Origin: Polymyxa betae
Taxonomy: Eukaryota > Endomyxa > Phytomyxea > Plasmodiophorida > Plasmodiophoridae
Direction of reading: 5' to 3'
Length of the DNA stretch: 64,000 bases
Assembly (NCBI GenBank): GCA_003693705.1
Contig: RBZT01000500.1
Span: 103,725-167,724 of the forward strand
Both the position numbers and the translations under genes were made by a program. Each line of letters starts with the position of its first letter. Position 1 is the first letter of the stretch. The notes beneath the pieces were generated by a model. The model searched no databases. It saw nothing but the letters and a program-made list of their open reading frames with translations, and had not been told where the DNA came from. Below, one piece after another: positions 11,893 through 25,938 of the stretch.

Positions 11893-14715
11893 TTATACAA
11901 ACGACTCTTTTTTGGCAGCGATCGCCATGATCGATTCCAGCTTGGCAATCTCCTGCTCTTTCTTGATATCTTTAACGGTCTTGGCAGAAATACGGCGTAA
12001 GTTAGGTGATAGCTTCAACGACATAACGCTGCCGCGATCATCACCGACTAATACAATCGGTTCGACCATATTGAAAACTACATGTGTTAATTTTCCCTTT
12101 TTCACGAGCCTTTGCTGTCCAATTGCTTCGTTTTTGTTGACATTGAGATCGAAGAGGAATATCTGGTAGCAATGACAGCAATCAGAGCCAGAACGATTAC
12201 GAGTCCGGTTGAAAGCACCAAACCTTTCCTTCCGAAGTCACGGCAACGAAGACTGTTGAAGAGTACGGCGCCCAAGCAATATCCCCAACAGGCGATCCGA
12301 GATCAAACGTTAGAAGGGGCTCGGAGTTGCTTGATTCCCAGAGACGGACAGTCCAATCTGCCGAACACGACAAGAATACACCCCTATGATATGGGTTCCA
12401 TTTCACAGCATATCTGAGAACCAAATGTTAATAATAAGGTCAGCCTTTCACGGGTTACATACACAGCCATATGGTGACCGGCGAACGTATTTAGGTACTG
12501 AGAATTGTATGCTTTAGAGCAGGTGTGAATGGACCCTAGGTCGTGTTCAGTAGGCTTAGGAGAGAGAGAGGAAAACAAAAAAAACGAGAGGAAACCGAGT
12601 ACTGGAGCAGACCGGAAACAGATTTTAATGATTACCTTCGTCTGTCCCAATGACGAATAAGTGCTCAGCAAATGGATTGAAATCGAAACAGGTTCCACTA
12701 GCTAATCCGCCAATGGCTCTATAAAAACGTCAGCTTTAGCAGTTCCATTACTGAAAACGATTACCTCTCGTCGTCAAAGACCTGGCCAGCCCCTGCCTTC
12801 CTCGAAATCAACTTCAACTGCATGATCTGGTTTATGGATATCAGAAGAATCAATGCGCTTGGGATAAGCAAACAACCTCTTCGTTAATTAGCTCATTCTT
12901 ACTCATTAACCAATCAGTAACTCGCCCGTCCGACGAGATCGAAAAGAAGTTAATCTCTTTGCCGATATCGTCATCGGAATTTTGCCAATAGACGCCCCAA
13001 ACTGGATCAGTATGCTTAACTTTCGGATCTAAGCTCTATTACAAACACAATTGATGCCACCATGTTCAATGAAGGCTTTCCAAGCACCTGGTAAATTGGA
13101 CGGTTCTCTCTCGACCGAATGTCGTAAACGCATACGGATCCATCGTAAAGCCTTACACGAAACTTATACACAGAAAATTTAAAGCATGGTCGTAAGATTT
13201 TACCCGACAGCAAGTAACGCCGGATGTTGCGGGTGGAATGCGATACACACGACACCCGAGGTCGTAGTGAAACTGAATTCAGGATGTGACGGATTCTTCA
13301 GCGTGTAGCAGCAGATCACGCCGCTGCCTTGTTGCGACATGAAATCGTAGGACCCATAAGCAACCGCAAACAGATCCGGATAGTGCATGTTCCATTTGAT
13401 ATCGGTCACAGTCTTACGCTTGGTTTTGGCATACGAGAACTTCCATAGCGCTGAAAACGACCCAACGCCATCGTCGCGCGCCTTATCTTTGTCTAGCTCC
13501 TCTTCCAGATATTTGAAATCGTAAAAGATTTCCTCATCGGCGTTTAGGCTCACAATCCGTTCCATCAGCTTCACAGCTCGCGCCATATTCGGTCCATTCA
13601 TTACCTCATTATAAATTTTAGTTGCAATTGTGATGGTAAGGAGTGAATATTGTACCTTGTGTGAAATATCATCGCGTTTATCAACATCAGCTAATATTAA
13701 GTCATTGACGGGATCACCCTCATTTTCGCTTCGCTGCTTTCGCGTTGTTGTCTTTGATCACTTCTCAATAGTCGAAAGTGACACAGAAAATGCAAAAGTC
13801 ACCTGATCTTTCTGAGCTTTGGCTTCTTTTCCTTCACGGAATGCAGCCAGGTAGGCATCGAATAGAATATATTGAGTGCACAGGCCGTTCAAAGATGCTG
13901 TAGGTGGCGGTTCGGTTGCCACCATTCGATCCCTATCCATGTTTCAGGGTTTGGATATATTTCTACAAGTGATCGACCTGGAAGGATTGTTGAAAGTTTG
14001 CGAAGCTCGCTCTGAGAAGTTGAACTGATTCTTCAAAGCTTTCGATCTCTGAGTGTTAGGGCTATCAGGAGGCACTGGAGCAGCTTGTTGAATTGCCGTC
14101 AAAGGCGCCCCTTCTTCTTCCGCCTTGGTCTAATAAATTGCTCATTAATTATCATAACAAAAGGCGTCGCAAATCAATTACCTCTGAATTTGCATCGGGA
14201 GCCGCTGCACCACCATTTTCATGGCCCTAATTGATCAGCGTTGAGCTCATAATTCTTCAAAAATAACATGAGTTACAGGTGCTGCGGGAGATGGTAAGGA
14301 TTCGGAAGTCTCTTCCGATTGCTGATGGGTCGGATTGCCAACATAGTTTAGGTTATCGTCCATGGAAAACAGCACATTGATATGGTCGGTTGGGGGCATT
14401 GGCTGAAACTGGCCTGAAGCGAAATCGAAGAGAATCAGATTAGCGGGCGCTTGGGGATTGTTTGCGTTCAGAGCTTTGGTGAACTCTTCGTTGAGTTGCT
14501 CCTCAGTGAGGCCTTTGATTTGGTCGTCAGAAACCATATGCACCTCGATAGGTTCGAGATCTGCCACTTCGGACATGGCGTCTTCCTCGACTGGAATATC
14601 CTCATCTTTACGTGGCTGATGAGAACGATCAGCATCGAGGTGACAGATTCTTTCAACCGACCTTCTCTACTTTCTCTTTTTTTTTCGCTTTTGGGGCTGG
14701 AGAAGTGGCTACCAT
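11893..14715 (-). CDS. DNAI1: Axonemal dynein intermediate chain 1 (outer arm, DNAI1/IC78-like)
   Basis: WD-repeat intermediate chain that anchors the outer dynein arm to the axonemal microtubule doublet. The first exon (ATG at 14715) encodes a Lys-rich start ([13 protein letters not shown]). After a roughly 50-bp intron comes an acidic segment, then [22 protein letters not shown] (about 14500), the most characteristic DNAI1 segment, then [21 protein letters not shown]. Middle exons hold the [12 protein letters not shown] and [21 protein letters not shown] region. The WD repeats follow (13400-12200): [66 protein letters not shown]. The last exon reads [20 protein letters not shown] and stops at 11893. 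It means the organism builds a motile flagellum. Divergent from the mitochondrial RNA polymerase gene. Confidence 0.9.
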
Positions 14716-15352
14716 GATTGAAACCAAAAAAAAATATATGTCAGCGGCCGTCATAGAGCCATGATCTATTTCAGGTACCCAATGCATGCTGTCAGCGATT
14801 TCCATGAAATCAGGTCCTGTATATAGAGCGTTCTGATGTAGATTGCGGTTGAGGAGGCGAGCTTGACATAAGAATTATACAGCTATATCTGTGTGCGGTT
14901 GGTTTATTGCAGATACCATACTGGACTGGAGTTGACAATATAAAACAAAAATTCAACAAAGTAAATAGTTGGAGCAAAATGATTTGTACGTAGAAAGCTA
15001 CAGCGGGATCTGGTCTGGCCACGACCAAGCTTGTTTCACTTACCTGAGCAAACGGCGCTGTGCTTGTTTCACTTACCTGAGCAAACGGCGCTGTCACTTC
15101 TTGCTACAGGAAGTTCATAGACGCTTCCAGATTCGGCCGAATGCCATCACAGTCACCTTGAAATGAAGTTTTGATTCCAGATCATTCTATCGACAGAGCG
15201 TTCTGTAAATGGGCATGGGCCTTGCAGGCTGGATGGAATGAGAGGAGCCACTTCGAACGTAACATTAACCCCAAATCGAGGTCCCGCAGATGTAACGTAA
15301 TTCCCCAAACCGTGACTCTAATGCGTGATCCCTCTGATCTGCCATCAGAGTC
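14716..15352. promoter_or_regulatory. Shared upstream region of DNAI1 and POLRMT genes
   Basis: 637 bp between two divergently oriented start codons, so both promoters must lie here. It contains a perfect 33-bp tandem duplication (see 15029-15094). No gene or conserved reading frame was seen, and no specific factor site is claimed. Confidence 0.5.
15029..15094. repeat. 33-bp perfect tandem duplication
   Basis: Two adjacent identical 33-bp copies (15029-15061 and 15062-15094), each starting GCTTGTTTCACTTACC. It sits in the divergent promoter region between the DNAI1 and POLRMT genes. The perfect identity indicates a recent duplication or selection on the unit. Confidence 0.9.
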
Positions 15353-18300
15353 ATGAGGCGGCGCCTTCTCTCCAGCCTTGCTGCTGCTGCATCTGCATCC
15401 AAAGCTGCCAGCGTTTCGATTAATCGACATGTCGTTGCTAGTGTTCCGATAGCATTAGCGGAACACCTGCCTGTGTTTCGTCAAAAAAACTTTTCAAGTG
15501 ATGCAGTCGACCATCGAGCTGCTCTGGCCGTTCTAGTTCATGGTCTGTTTTATAGTAATTGGCGCCGAATGGGAAACGATGCCTTTCAAAAACATATTTC
15601 GTCTATATCTGGTATACTGGGGCTTGGTGCTCTAACAACGCGACTCTCTGTTGGACTTCCCACATCAGCAAGGGGCAGCACCAACGACGACGAAGTTCTT
15701 TTATTTTTCCAGAAAATCTTAACTCGAGTCAAGGAGCAGAACCTAGACATCAATGACGCCAACGCTGATGAAGTAATGAAAATCGTCGTCGATGTCATTT
15801 CTAACGACGATTCCCACGTACAGCCATTGGATTTACATTGAATTCGAGACGTTGATATGCTGCATTTAGATTTACAGCAAACTTCGAAATGTGACGGATC
15901 AGGCCTATGAACATTACTGTCAGGTCACTGGATTTAAAAACGTCGACCGAAATCTAGTCGAAGAGCAAGTACGACTGGAGACCATGGCTCGTGAACTATC
16001 GGCTTCTAAATACCGACGTTTAAAAGAAGAACTTGCTGTGTGTGGCAAACTTGGTATTCACTCGGATTTGTATGGTGACTTTTGGTACTTAATCTGTGTT
16101 TTAGCGAATCTGAAAGTCACCCAACGTATCCTTCTTGATTGGTATAATCCACTAGTAACTGCTATCGAGCAGGAACAGAGACAGATCGAACAAGGCGTCG
16201 ATGTAAGAGAGCTTCAAAAACCAGAGTGCAGCTCTTATCTGTTATTAGAAACACATCGATCGTCGCGGCTACGAAGTGGAAATGCTGCTGTTGCCGGCTG
16301 AGTTACTCGCAGTTGTAACATTACACGAGGTCCTCAATATGGCTGTCAAATGCCCGGAGGTTGTGTTCGTGAAAATCGCCCTCAGCGTTGGGCGGGCTGT
16401 TAAGCACGAATTTCAGCTTCACCAAGCTAGATTGAACAGCAGCGAATTGAAAAAGGTTTGATCTATGATGAAAGGATGGATGATCAAATAACTTTGTATA
16501 GCCGACTACCACTCGGCTGGCACTTGCACGAAATGAGCTGCTACGAAAGGATGCGTGGTCGACGTCGAGCTATATAAAATTAGGATCGCGTCTAGTTCAG
16601 CTTTTAACGGAGACAGCGCGTATGCCGAACCAGCCGGATCAGTACGCCTTCACACATTCAATCGCAATGGTGTCTGCTGTGAAGAAACGCGGCCTGCTTT
16701 GCATGAACCCCGACCTTTTGGCGCATATCAACATGTCCCATTTAAGGCAGGAATCCTTAGGAACGCAGTACATGCCGATGGTTATCCCACCCATGCCTTG
16801 GGTGACAAACGAATATGGAGGTTGGCTGGTTTCCTTTCTAAAGATTTTGCATTCAACATGAATTAGGGTATCTGTCAACTAGGTCGACAGTTATGCGCGT
16901 TCGAGGCTCTAAAGGTAATCACGCTCTATTTCAGCGCCTTATTCGCATTGTAATATGATCTAGATCAAGTCAAGTGTGTTCAGCTTGGCGACTTGAGTAA
17001 AATCTACGAGGCTCTAAATGTTCTCTCAAGTGTCCCATGGAGGGTTAATTCACGGGTGTTTTCCGTCTTGCAAACGGTTCGCTGATAATCGCACGATCCT
17101 CGTCATGCGGTGTTGATAGTTGAGATACAGTACTGGGACAACGGTGGCGGCGTGCCATCATTACCAACCCGACAGGATGCGGAATTTCCCGAGCTGGTTA
17201 AGGGCGATCGCCAGTCCCAGCGTAGATACAATGCTGTCGAGAAGTACAATCGTGAATTGCATTCACTGAGATGTGATTTGGAGCTGAAGCTGGAAGTAGC
17301 TCGGTAAGCTGCTAGTCTGTACTGCTTTCCAGTTTGTTAAGCGTTGTGTGCAAGTATGTTTCAGGATAACAACATGTACCTACCGCACAATATCGATTTC
17401 AGAGGAAGGGCGTATTCTATACCGCCACACCTACAACATATGGGCAATGACGCGTCTCGAGGTCTCCTGATGTTTGCTGAGAAGAAGCCTCTGGGTCTTA
17501 AAGGCTTGTTCTGGCTAAAAGTTCAAATTGCGAATCTTTTTGGTTGGTCGATTTTCATTGCAATGATTTTCTCTCAGAAGCAGTTTAGGCAATGACAAGC
17601 TGAGTTTAGAGGATCGTGCTAAATGGGCAGAATCTATTAGCGATAAAGTTCGTCCTCGATCGTTCTGGTTTCGTTCTATTACTGACAATGTCTTATTAGA
17701 TCAATCAAACAGTTAAGGATCCCGTTGGGTACAAATGGTGGTTGGAAGCAGATTCGCCATGGCAATTTCTGGCTTGTTGTTACGAATACGTCGACGCCAT
17801 GTCCTGTCCTGATGGACCTGAGGTGATAATAGCAAGTGTTGCTGTAGTGTCGTCTTACAAGCCTCACAGAATTACAAATGCGGCCTACCTATACACATGG
17901 ATGGCAGCTGCAACGGATTGCAACATTACGCCGCTATGGGTTTGGACGAACACGGGGGTCGCGCTGTAAATCTGTCTCCTAGTGACGACGGCTTGCCCGC
18001 TGATGTTTACATGCGCGTTTGTGATCTCGTTAACGAACTGGTTTGTCAAAAATTCCAACTCTCTACTCTTTGATAATAATTCTGGTCGCAAGATCAATTC
18101 AGACGCTGCGAGTGGTAATCCGCTGGCAAAGAATCTACAGGGCCGCGTGGGAAGGAAGATCGTCAAGCAAACTGTCATGACGTCTGTCTACGGGTGAGGT
18201 CAAAAGTCAGCTGTTTATCCACACTAATTCTGCGATCCAGTGTTACTTTCATCGGTGCTCGTGAACAGATTGAACGAAGGCTGAGAGAACTGGGTCAGCG

Positions 18301-19104
18301 GTTTGAAACAGTTTGGTCTCCCTTGCTTAATGTCTGTAGATGTATTTGAGAATATGGAGTCAGCGGATTTGTTCCAGCATAGCGCATATCTCGCAACTCT
18401 GACGTTAAAATCGTTGGGCAATATGTTCAGCAGTGCACAGAAGATCATGGATTGGATGGTGAAGTCGGCGAGAATCATCGCCAATTCGACATCTCAACCT
18501 GTATATGGCCGGCCATCGCATTGCTCGATTGCTGAAATTATTGGTAGGTGACGTGGATAACGCCTTTGGGTCTGCCGATCGTACAACCGTATCGACGTCC
18601 ACACAATTACATGGTCAAGACCGCCGTCCAAACCGTCGTGCTCGTCGATACGGAGTCGTTGCTCCCAGTCAGCGGCCAGAGGCAGTGCTCAGCATTCCCG
18701 CCCAATTACGTACATTCTCTGGATTCAACTCACATGATGATGACGGCCTCTGCTTGCCACAAACGCCAAATCACGTATGCTTGACATTTTCCATTGTGGC
18801 TTTATTATCAAGTCCTTTCCTCTTTTAACGTTCTAAATGGGCTCGCTGAAACTGATTTCGTGGTTTTTACGTTTTTCGTAGGTTTGCAGCTGTTCATGAC
18901 AGCTACTGGACACATCCTTGTTCGGTCGATGAAATGAATCGGATCCTGCGAGAGCAATTCGTCGAGCTCCATTCACAGCCTTTGCTGGAGACTCTCGCCG
19001 AATCTTTCAGGAATCGATTCCCGACGTGCGAATTCCCAAACCTACCTGGTCGTGGTACCCTTAATCTACAAGACGTTCTTAAATCACCATATTTCTTTAA
19101 TTAA
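15353..19104 (+). CDS. POLRMT: Mitochondrial DNA-directed RNA polymerase (single-subunit, T7-like)
   Basis: Transcribes the mitochondrial genome. The N-terminus ([20 protein letters not shown]...) is Arg/Ala/Ser-rich without acids, fitting a mitochondrial targeting peptide. The linker region carries [14 protein letters not shown]. The polymerase domain then runs through [10 protein letters not shown] (16770), [26 protein letters not shown] (17370-17440), motif A with the first catalytic Asp ([16 protein letters not shown], about 17890-17940), motif B ([20 protein letters not shown], 18130-18195) and motif C with the second catalytic Asp (VHDSYWTHP, about 18890). It ends in the family-typical aromatic C-terminus SPYFFN, stop 19102-19104. 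Many introns of about 50-60 bp. All key catalytic residues are present. The divergent neighbour is DNAI1. Confidence 0.92.
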
Positions 19105-19386
19105 CTAAATCTATTCCATATGCGAATAAGCTTGGACTCTCCATAAATCAGTAGGGCATCAACCAGTATCTCAAATCTTCGCACGTTGTTGAAATTCAGC
19201 ATCAATCCTGAAAAGTCCATGATCGGTCTGTGTGATAATTCGTTCAGAAAATAACCATACTATAGTACGGTAGTGCAGCTGGGATTGCGATTCTACCAAG
19301 ACAGAAGAAGGGTGTCATGAAGGCTGCGCCATGGGCGTTGTTTGCGCGCCATTTCCCATTTCATCCGAATCGGTGAGTCTTCTCCG

Positions 19387-22300
19387 ATGTCGGCGTCCAG
19401 GCCGCCACCCCATTCCCGGGCCATACAATCGGCCGCCCAGCGCGGCGCCTTCTCGTCGTCGAAATCGCATCGCGACCTGGTTCGATCGTTGCGGGCACTG
19501 TCTACGTCCCTCGTCGCTTCGGCCGGCGAGTCCATCCCGAGCGCCGCCATCGCTCGCGAGCTGGCTGTTGACCACATTTTGAAGACATCGCGTCCCGATA
19601 TACATTTGAACGCCTCATTATGCGTCGTGGAGCTGTTCAAGCTATCAGCACCGACGCCGCCCTGGCACGGGCAGACGCTGCGTGACGTCCTGCGTATGCT
19701 CGTCAAGCAGGTGGCGCTGATCGGTGACACCGAATCGGCGCAGGTCATGCTGGACCAGTTCCACATACTGGAATCGCTGGCCGTCGTCAAGATCCCGATC
19801 GTCCTGCTCAATGACGAAGGCGTCGTTGATGACGATGACGCCGAGGCCAACTTGGGTGTCCTGGTCGAGCTATTTCAGACGTCGATGCAGGTCGGTGTGA
19901 TCGGGGATGGTCGTACCCGCCCTCTCGCGAGAGAAACCTGCCAGTGACGCTTGTGCTGTGATGGTGTAGATCGCATCGCGAGGTCTTCCGCAACAGTTTG
20001 AGAACTGTATCCGTGATATGCTGTCATGTGTGCTGGAGGAGGCCGATCCGGTCCCGAAACCGCTCGTCATCGTTCTCTGTCAGACACTCGTCGATCGATC
20101 CACCGGTGATACGCGCCTGTTCCATCTCGCTTTTATCACACATTTCAGTTTTGCGATTTTGTTCGGTTTTGTTCCAGGAATGATTTCCAATAATTTTGTT
20201 GCCACCGCCGATCTCGTCGTAGACAGGCGCTTGTTGTATTTCGCAAATGTTCACATTACTCTGGTTTAGGGGCGCAACGAAGCTGCGATCTATCGAAGCG
20301 CGTCATTCGCGAGTGCAAAGTCGTCCTTGAACCGGCCATCGCCGAAATCATCGTAATGCGATCGTATTCACCGTGTAATCGATTTTGAAGGCGATATTCT
20401 GTGCATAGTCCGAAATCGCCACAAAAAACGGCACTGAGACCACCAAGCTGCTCGGCTCGCGGTCGCGCCAGACCGAACTCATCTACGAGCTGGCCATACT
20501 GGACCCGGGTCTGGTGCGCGGCTCCATGCACCACCTGCAGGATGCGCTCGAGTCTCCCGATGAAGACGTCCGTCTGCTGTTCGCCAAATTGTTCGGCCGG
20601 ATATTCTCCAGCCCGGATTGCCAGCAGGTGGCCAATGAGGTCGTCAATTCGTTGGTGTTGCGATAGCCCATTGCGCTGACCGTGTGTGATGATCGCAGTT
20701 CTCGCTGTTGCTGAACGCGTACATGAAACGGGCCACTGATATATCGGGACGAATTCGTGAGGAGATCGTGGCGCGATCGGGGCAGATTCTGGCCCAGGTA
20801 AACCCTAAACCCTAACTCTTCTTTAGACCCCGCGTGATGGGAGCTTCGTGTTAGGTCCCGGAAGTACGAGTCCAACTAACAGCGATTTTATCGGAGCGGG
20901 CTCTTGATCCATGCGATAAAGTCCGCTGTGTCCTTGTGCGTGCCGAAGTCCATAATGTCGAGACCCTCTTGCAGTAACGTGCCTGTGCTGGGCTTTATAG
21001 GTGCGATCCATCTGCGATTTGGCTCTAAACAGTCCGGAAGCCGTCGAATACTCATTGCTTGATGCCATTGGAGGTGAATCAACTGACGTTTCGGTTCTGG
21101 TTCTTGCCTATCGCTTCACTGAATAAGTTTTTTAATGTGGTGTTGGTCGTACTGCTCAATGACTGACTTCTTTTTTGTAGGGAGGCTTTTAGACAAGAAG
21201 GCATCGGTTCGCCAGGAGGCGATTCAGGGCCTTTCGTCGTTGTTTAAGGCGCACTGTAGCAGGTCAGTGATATGTATGGGGTGGTGGGGTGCCTCTCTTA
21301 CTCATTCTATACAGGTACTGGAGCGAGTCGAAACCCGTTCCTGCCAATCTCAAGAAATTCTCATGGATACCTAATAAGCTCATCTCGCTGTTTATGGTAT
21401 CGCTTCCAGACAAGAGGTAACGTATTATTCCAACTTCCGTCATCTTCGTCAATGATTCGACTGGTCCTTCCACATTCACATTTCATTAATTCCGATTCAT
21501 ACTGTGGATGGTTTTTCTATTCTTTCTCTTTGTTACCACATTGATGCCTTGTGCGCATGACAACCTGTCTCTGAGTTCATGTTACAGCCAATCTGTCGAT
21601 CATGCCATTGACTGGACAATCATTGATAAATCACTGGACGCGCGTGCTCGCACTCTGCTGTTGGTGGCCACATTCGCTACCTGTGACCAAATCCATCAGA
21701 AAGCCTTCATCAAGTAAATCCGATTCTTTTCCAAAAATATTTTTTATGATTTCTAGCTACTCTTAATTTGAAAATAGAGAGGGAGGTTTTTAATCTTTTC
21801 AAACCTCTTTCGTTTTCCTCAATTGGCGTTTCAAATTTGGTTATCTGTATGGCTGAATGTATCTGTCAGGCATTACGTTACCGATAAACGTCAGGCGGCG
21901 TCTCTGTTGGAAGACGCCCTCTTCTTGCGAGACCGTCTTCGCGCCGCTGACAGCGATGAGGAGACGGCCTCGAAACTGTCTCTGCAACGCGATCAGCGCC
22001 TGCAATCGCTGACCTCGTTCTTGCCCGCCTTTATCGATGTCAAATCGTTACAGGTTTGCACTGGCTGGAGACCGCAATCCCGGTTTTACTCTGACGTTAC
22101 ATAGCTGCTATTCGAGGAACGAGACGGGAACATCTTCAAGTGGCTACGCTTCTGTATCGATACTGCTCGCGATACCATCGAGGTCGATTTAGCTCTTTTT
22201 ATGGATTTGTTCTGTTTTTCACTTTATTTCTATAATGTAACGAGTATTTTCTTCAATTTTTGCTTCATATGACTTTTTTCACTGGGCGGCAGCATCTAAT

Positions 22301-25300
22301 TGTGTATGCAGGTGCGAGGTGCAATTACGGAACTGCACGGCGCCCTATCGACCTCGAAGAAAGTGCAAGCCGTGGCGGATGCCGTCGCAGCTGCAGTCTC
22401 TATGGTGACCCTGGGTCGAGATAACATCCCGCACTTGTTCGATATTACCGCCAATCATTGTCAGAAGAGAATCCCCCTCCAAACCCTCAATAATTTTAAC
22501 CCCATTCACAGCGAATCGGAAATTAACTGCCGACTCTATGACACTGTTGCTGGCTATTGCCGAGCAGGCGCCGCTTTGTTTCACCGGTCATCTGCAGCCG
22601 ATCGCGAACGCCGTCAAGTTCGACAAGAAGCCTTCCGAACTGTCGAATTTTGCTTTGCATGTCATAGCGCTCTGTTCGGCTGCAAAAGTATACTCGATTA
22701 CGGCTCTTTCTTTCGCTTGAGATCACTTTTTCCATTAATAATCAATTTTTCGGCTGTTCTTTTGGGGCGCAACAAACCTCTTTGCCCCTCGGAAGTTCGA
22801 GGTGGTTTCCGGAAATTATTCTGAATCGGGGCTGTTTTCCTTCAGATCTCTGGTAGCCCGAAGGCCTCCGTCCTGGAGCGATTCTGCCGTTCAGGTTCCG
22901 AGTCGCAATCAGTGTGGGCCGCCACCATACTCTGCAACACGACATCGGCGACGAAATCGTTGCGCAGCCTCCTGGATGCAGCAGGCGCTGAAATCGGCCA
23001 TACCAGCCCGGACGATATGGTCGCGCTGCTATCGGCCTGTGCCACGATCGCCCGCCTCCAGCCTCAACTGTTCCATGATCACGAACTGTCGACAACCATC
23101 ATTGATTTCACTCTGGAGAAGTTGCGGGATCTGAAATCGACCAATCTCGACTGCATCGGTATAATGACAGTTTTCTCGATTTCTTTTCTGGGGTTCATGT
23201 TTTGTTTGTCGCTGGTTTGACACTGACTCCTGTGCGTAGCTTTACGTCTTGTAACGGACTACGTCGTGGGCCTGGAGGAACGTGTCACCTCCCGCGATGC
23301 TACCGCTCAGACCGGTCCGTATCGTGAATCGGTCTTGACGATACTCTGGTCGCTGCTCTCAAACCCGACCAGGACTCCGGCCCCATTATTCATCGAATCG
23401 ATCAGCGCCGTCCTCAGCCTGATCGCCATTCCGCATATTGAGAGTGCGCCCAGCTTTGCCGTGCTGGTCCAAACACACTTAATGACATCGGTTGCAGGCT
23501 CGATGTGCCCGAATGAGTTCGCAATTCTCGCTGGTGTAATGCTACATTCCACTGACAATGCCGTTCGCACTGTTGTGGTCGACCAGCTCTGGAAGCGGCT
23601 TGTTGTGCTGCGGCTGCCGTTTCGATACGCGGTCGTGCTGGCCCTGGTCCCCGATTCCGGTCCGCATCCCCTGTCTTATCTCTCGTCGACGTTTGTTTGA
23701 CTTCAAGGTTCAGACCTTGGACGTCGCGCCAAGAAGCTGCTCGGCGTTCTGGTGAGTCGGCTGCGTCAGGCCTCTGCGATGGCGTCGAGGTCTGCATCCG
23801 GATCGAAGACGGTGACGCCGGCCCAGATGCCCGAATACGCGCTGGCCTATCTGCTGCACGCTTTGGCCGCACAGGACGATTTCGACTCGTGTAACGCCGC
23901 ACATCTGCGCTCACGTGTCAAATACATTGGCACATTTGTGGGTGAGTTTTGTATCGGGTCCTGCACGATCGTTCGGCTACTGATTGTCTGTTCATGTGCA
24001 GATGCCCTACTGGGCAGCCATCATCATAACTTCGCGTTCATCATCGCACTCATGACACAACTACGCAGTTGCATTCCTCTTTCCGGAACGGATCGGCCCC
24101 TCCCTCCTGAACGACTCTACGCTCTCGTCGATCTCACTATGATGCTCATTAAGCGGAAATACCAGGGACAGGTAACGTGTTCGCTACTTAATCGTTCAGC
24201 ACTGCTCCGTTGCTCACCGTATTACGTTACCGGTAGGAATGGTCCACGCTGGGTGAAGACCGAGTATTGAAGAAGATCCCGTTACCATCGGCCTGGTTCC
24301 GCATGTTACCCGGCCCGGTCGAAGGGTCGTACCTGCCCGCCGGGTTCGTCTTGAAGCTGGCGCCCACAGAACCCGCTCCAAGTCCGCACAAGACGCCGTC
24401 GAAAAAACAATCGACACCGAAACCCGAACGTCAGACCCCGGGTCGTAAACGCCGGAAATCAATTGAGCCGGGGTCGGCTTCACCGCGTACTGTTGCTCTG
24501 TAGCAGGTCTCCATTCGAGTGCTGAACTTGTTTTGTTCGCAGCGAAGGCGTCTCGACAGTTGCCACCACGGCGTGCGAAGAGATCGCTGCAGTCTATATC
24601 ATCATTACTTGATAGTGATGAGGACAGTGATGCCATTTGTCACGAATACGAACAAGCTCTTGTACGTCCTTTCGTTACGTTGTGTTTATGTTTTAGACAC
24701 TTAACTGCGAACTGTACTGTTCCGTATCGAACTGATGTTCCTATCCCTTAGTTCGATAAGACATCCTCTGCCAAGGCCAGTACGAAGCCGCACTCGCCGA
24801 TGGAAGTTGACAATGTCGATCACGTTGAGCACGAGGGTTCGCCGCGGTCCGCATCTGAGTCGTCTCCGTCTGATCCCGTACGCTTCTGTTTCGGTTTCAT
24901 TGCCCGGTTGATGACAGTATGCTTGACAGATGCTCATCGCAAGTCCGACATCTCCATCCCCATCTCTGGTCCGCCGTTAACGTTTTCTCTACCTATCACG
25001 TTTAGTTGCTAATCGATGTTTCGTTTAGAAACGTCCATCGGGGTCTCCGTCAGCCGAACAGGTTGCTGAGAAGCTATCAGTACGATCTCAGGAAGGTGTT
25101 ACGACCTTCGTCACTGACTTTGTTCTAGACTGGCTCGGATTCCGAGAGACCGGTGCCGGACGACCCAAAAACGTCGCCTACCAATCGTGATGTTAGCTCG
25201 GTGGTGGTGGACGAGGGCGCTGATTCCGTACATCCGAGCTCGCAAAATGCCGCATCCGGCAGCGTTGTGGTCATTGCAGATTTTTGGGCCAGTACGGAGG

Positions 25301-25560
25301 TTTCGCTGATGTGATGGCTGATAGGAATCATTAGACCTGATTGATATTATGATGAACGGTTCTGATGGCAGGGCAGATGAGAATACGGCCCCCGAGGTTG
25401 ATGCGGTCACCACGAACAAGGTGGAGACTCGACAGTCAGCGATGCGGGTAGGTGGTGCTGGTCCCTGGGCCCCTTCGCTCTGTCGCTGTTGCTGATCTGA
25501 CGACTGGTCCGTTTCTTGTAGAGCACCTTTCGAATGACACGATCCAGACGACGGACCTAG
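19387..25560 (+). CDS. PDS5: Sister chromatid cohesion protein PDS5
   Basis: HEAT-repeat regulator of the cohesin ring. The start at 19387 (MSASRPPPHSRAIQ) follows an in-frame upstream region without a better ATG. Early exons match the PDS5 signature that opens the HEAT array: NASLCVVELFKLSAPTPPW (19605-19660), LRDVLRMLVKQVALIGDTES, and ILESLAVVKIPIVL. Later exons give DVRLLFAKLFGRIF, LDKKASVRQEAIQGL (about 21190), a segment YWSESKPVPANLKKFSWIPNK whose split over two introns I infer, EDALFLRDRLRAADSDEE, and the C-terminal HEAT block to about 24200. The tail (KKIPLPSAWFRMLPG, then Ser/Pro/Lys-rich and acidic stretches, then a basic end MTRSRRRT) is the disordered chromatin-binding type region. 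I count about 15 or more introns. One (20798-20882) carries telomere-like repeats. The stop is the TAG at 25558-25560. Confidence 0.85.
20800..20815. repeat. Interstitial telomere-like repeat inside a PDS5 intron
   Basis: Reads AAACCCTAAACCCTAA right after the GT donor of the 85-bp intron 20798-20882. This is the complement of the TTTAGGG telomere unit, a little over two copies. Flanking exons join in frame across it (GQILAQ to AILSERALDP), so the repeat is truly intronic. Confidence 0.85.
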
Positions 25561-25938
25561 TTGAAATCAGCACTCAGGAATATATATGGATGGCACTCTC
25601 ATATAATATCTGATCTGAGCAGCACACCCAATCCTGCTCCCATCTTCTCATGTATTAATTTATATCAATCGAATTAAATTACACCAACATATCTCTGGCA
25701 TTGTCATCGTTCCATTGGCCTGGTCATACAGGCATGCCGTGGTAATATACTACTTAATATCTCACTCTTCGTAACGTTTCATCTACTGTACTGGTGGTCA
25801 TCACGTTACACAATAGAAATGGTAACATGACGCGTTACAGTGGCGCGAATCTCGTTCAGTGGTGCGGGGACTCCGCTAGCAGTCGTTTGTGTTACCCCTC
25901 TCTGCTATTGTCGGGTCAAAACCATTAAGTAGTTCGCC
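25561..25938. other. Intergenic between PDS5 and glycine C-acetyltransferase
   Basis: No gene seen. The stretch is AT-rich and carries several GTAAC/GTTAC words (for example near 25771, 25804 and 25836) that also recur in introns of both flanking genes. It presumably holds the promoter of the downstream gene. Confidence 0.45.
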
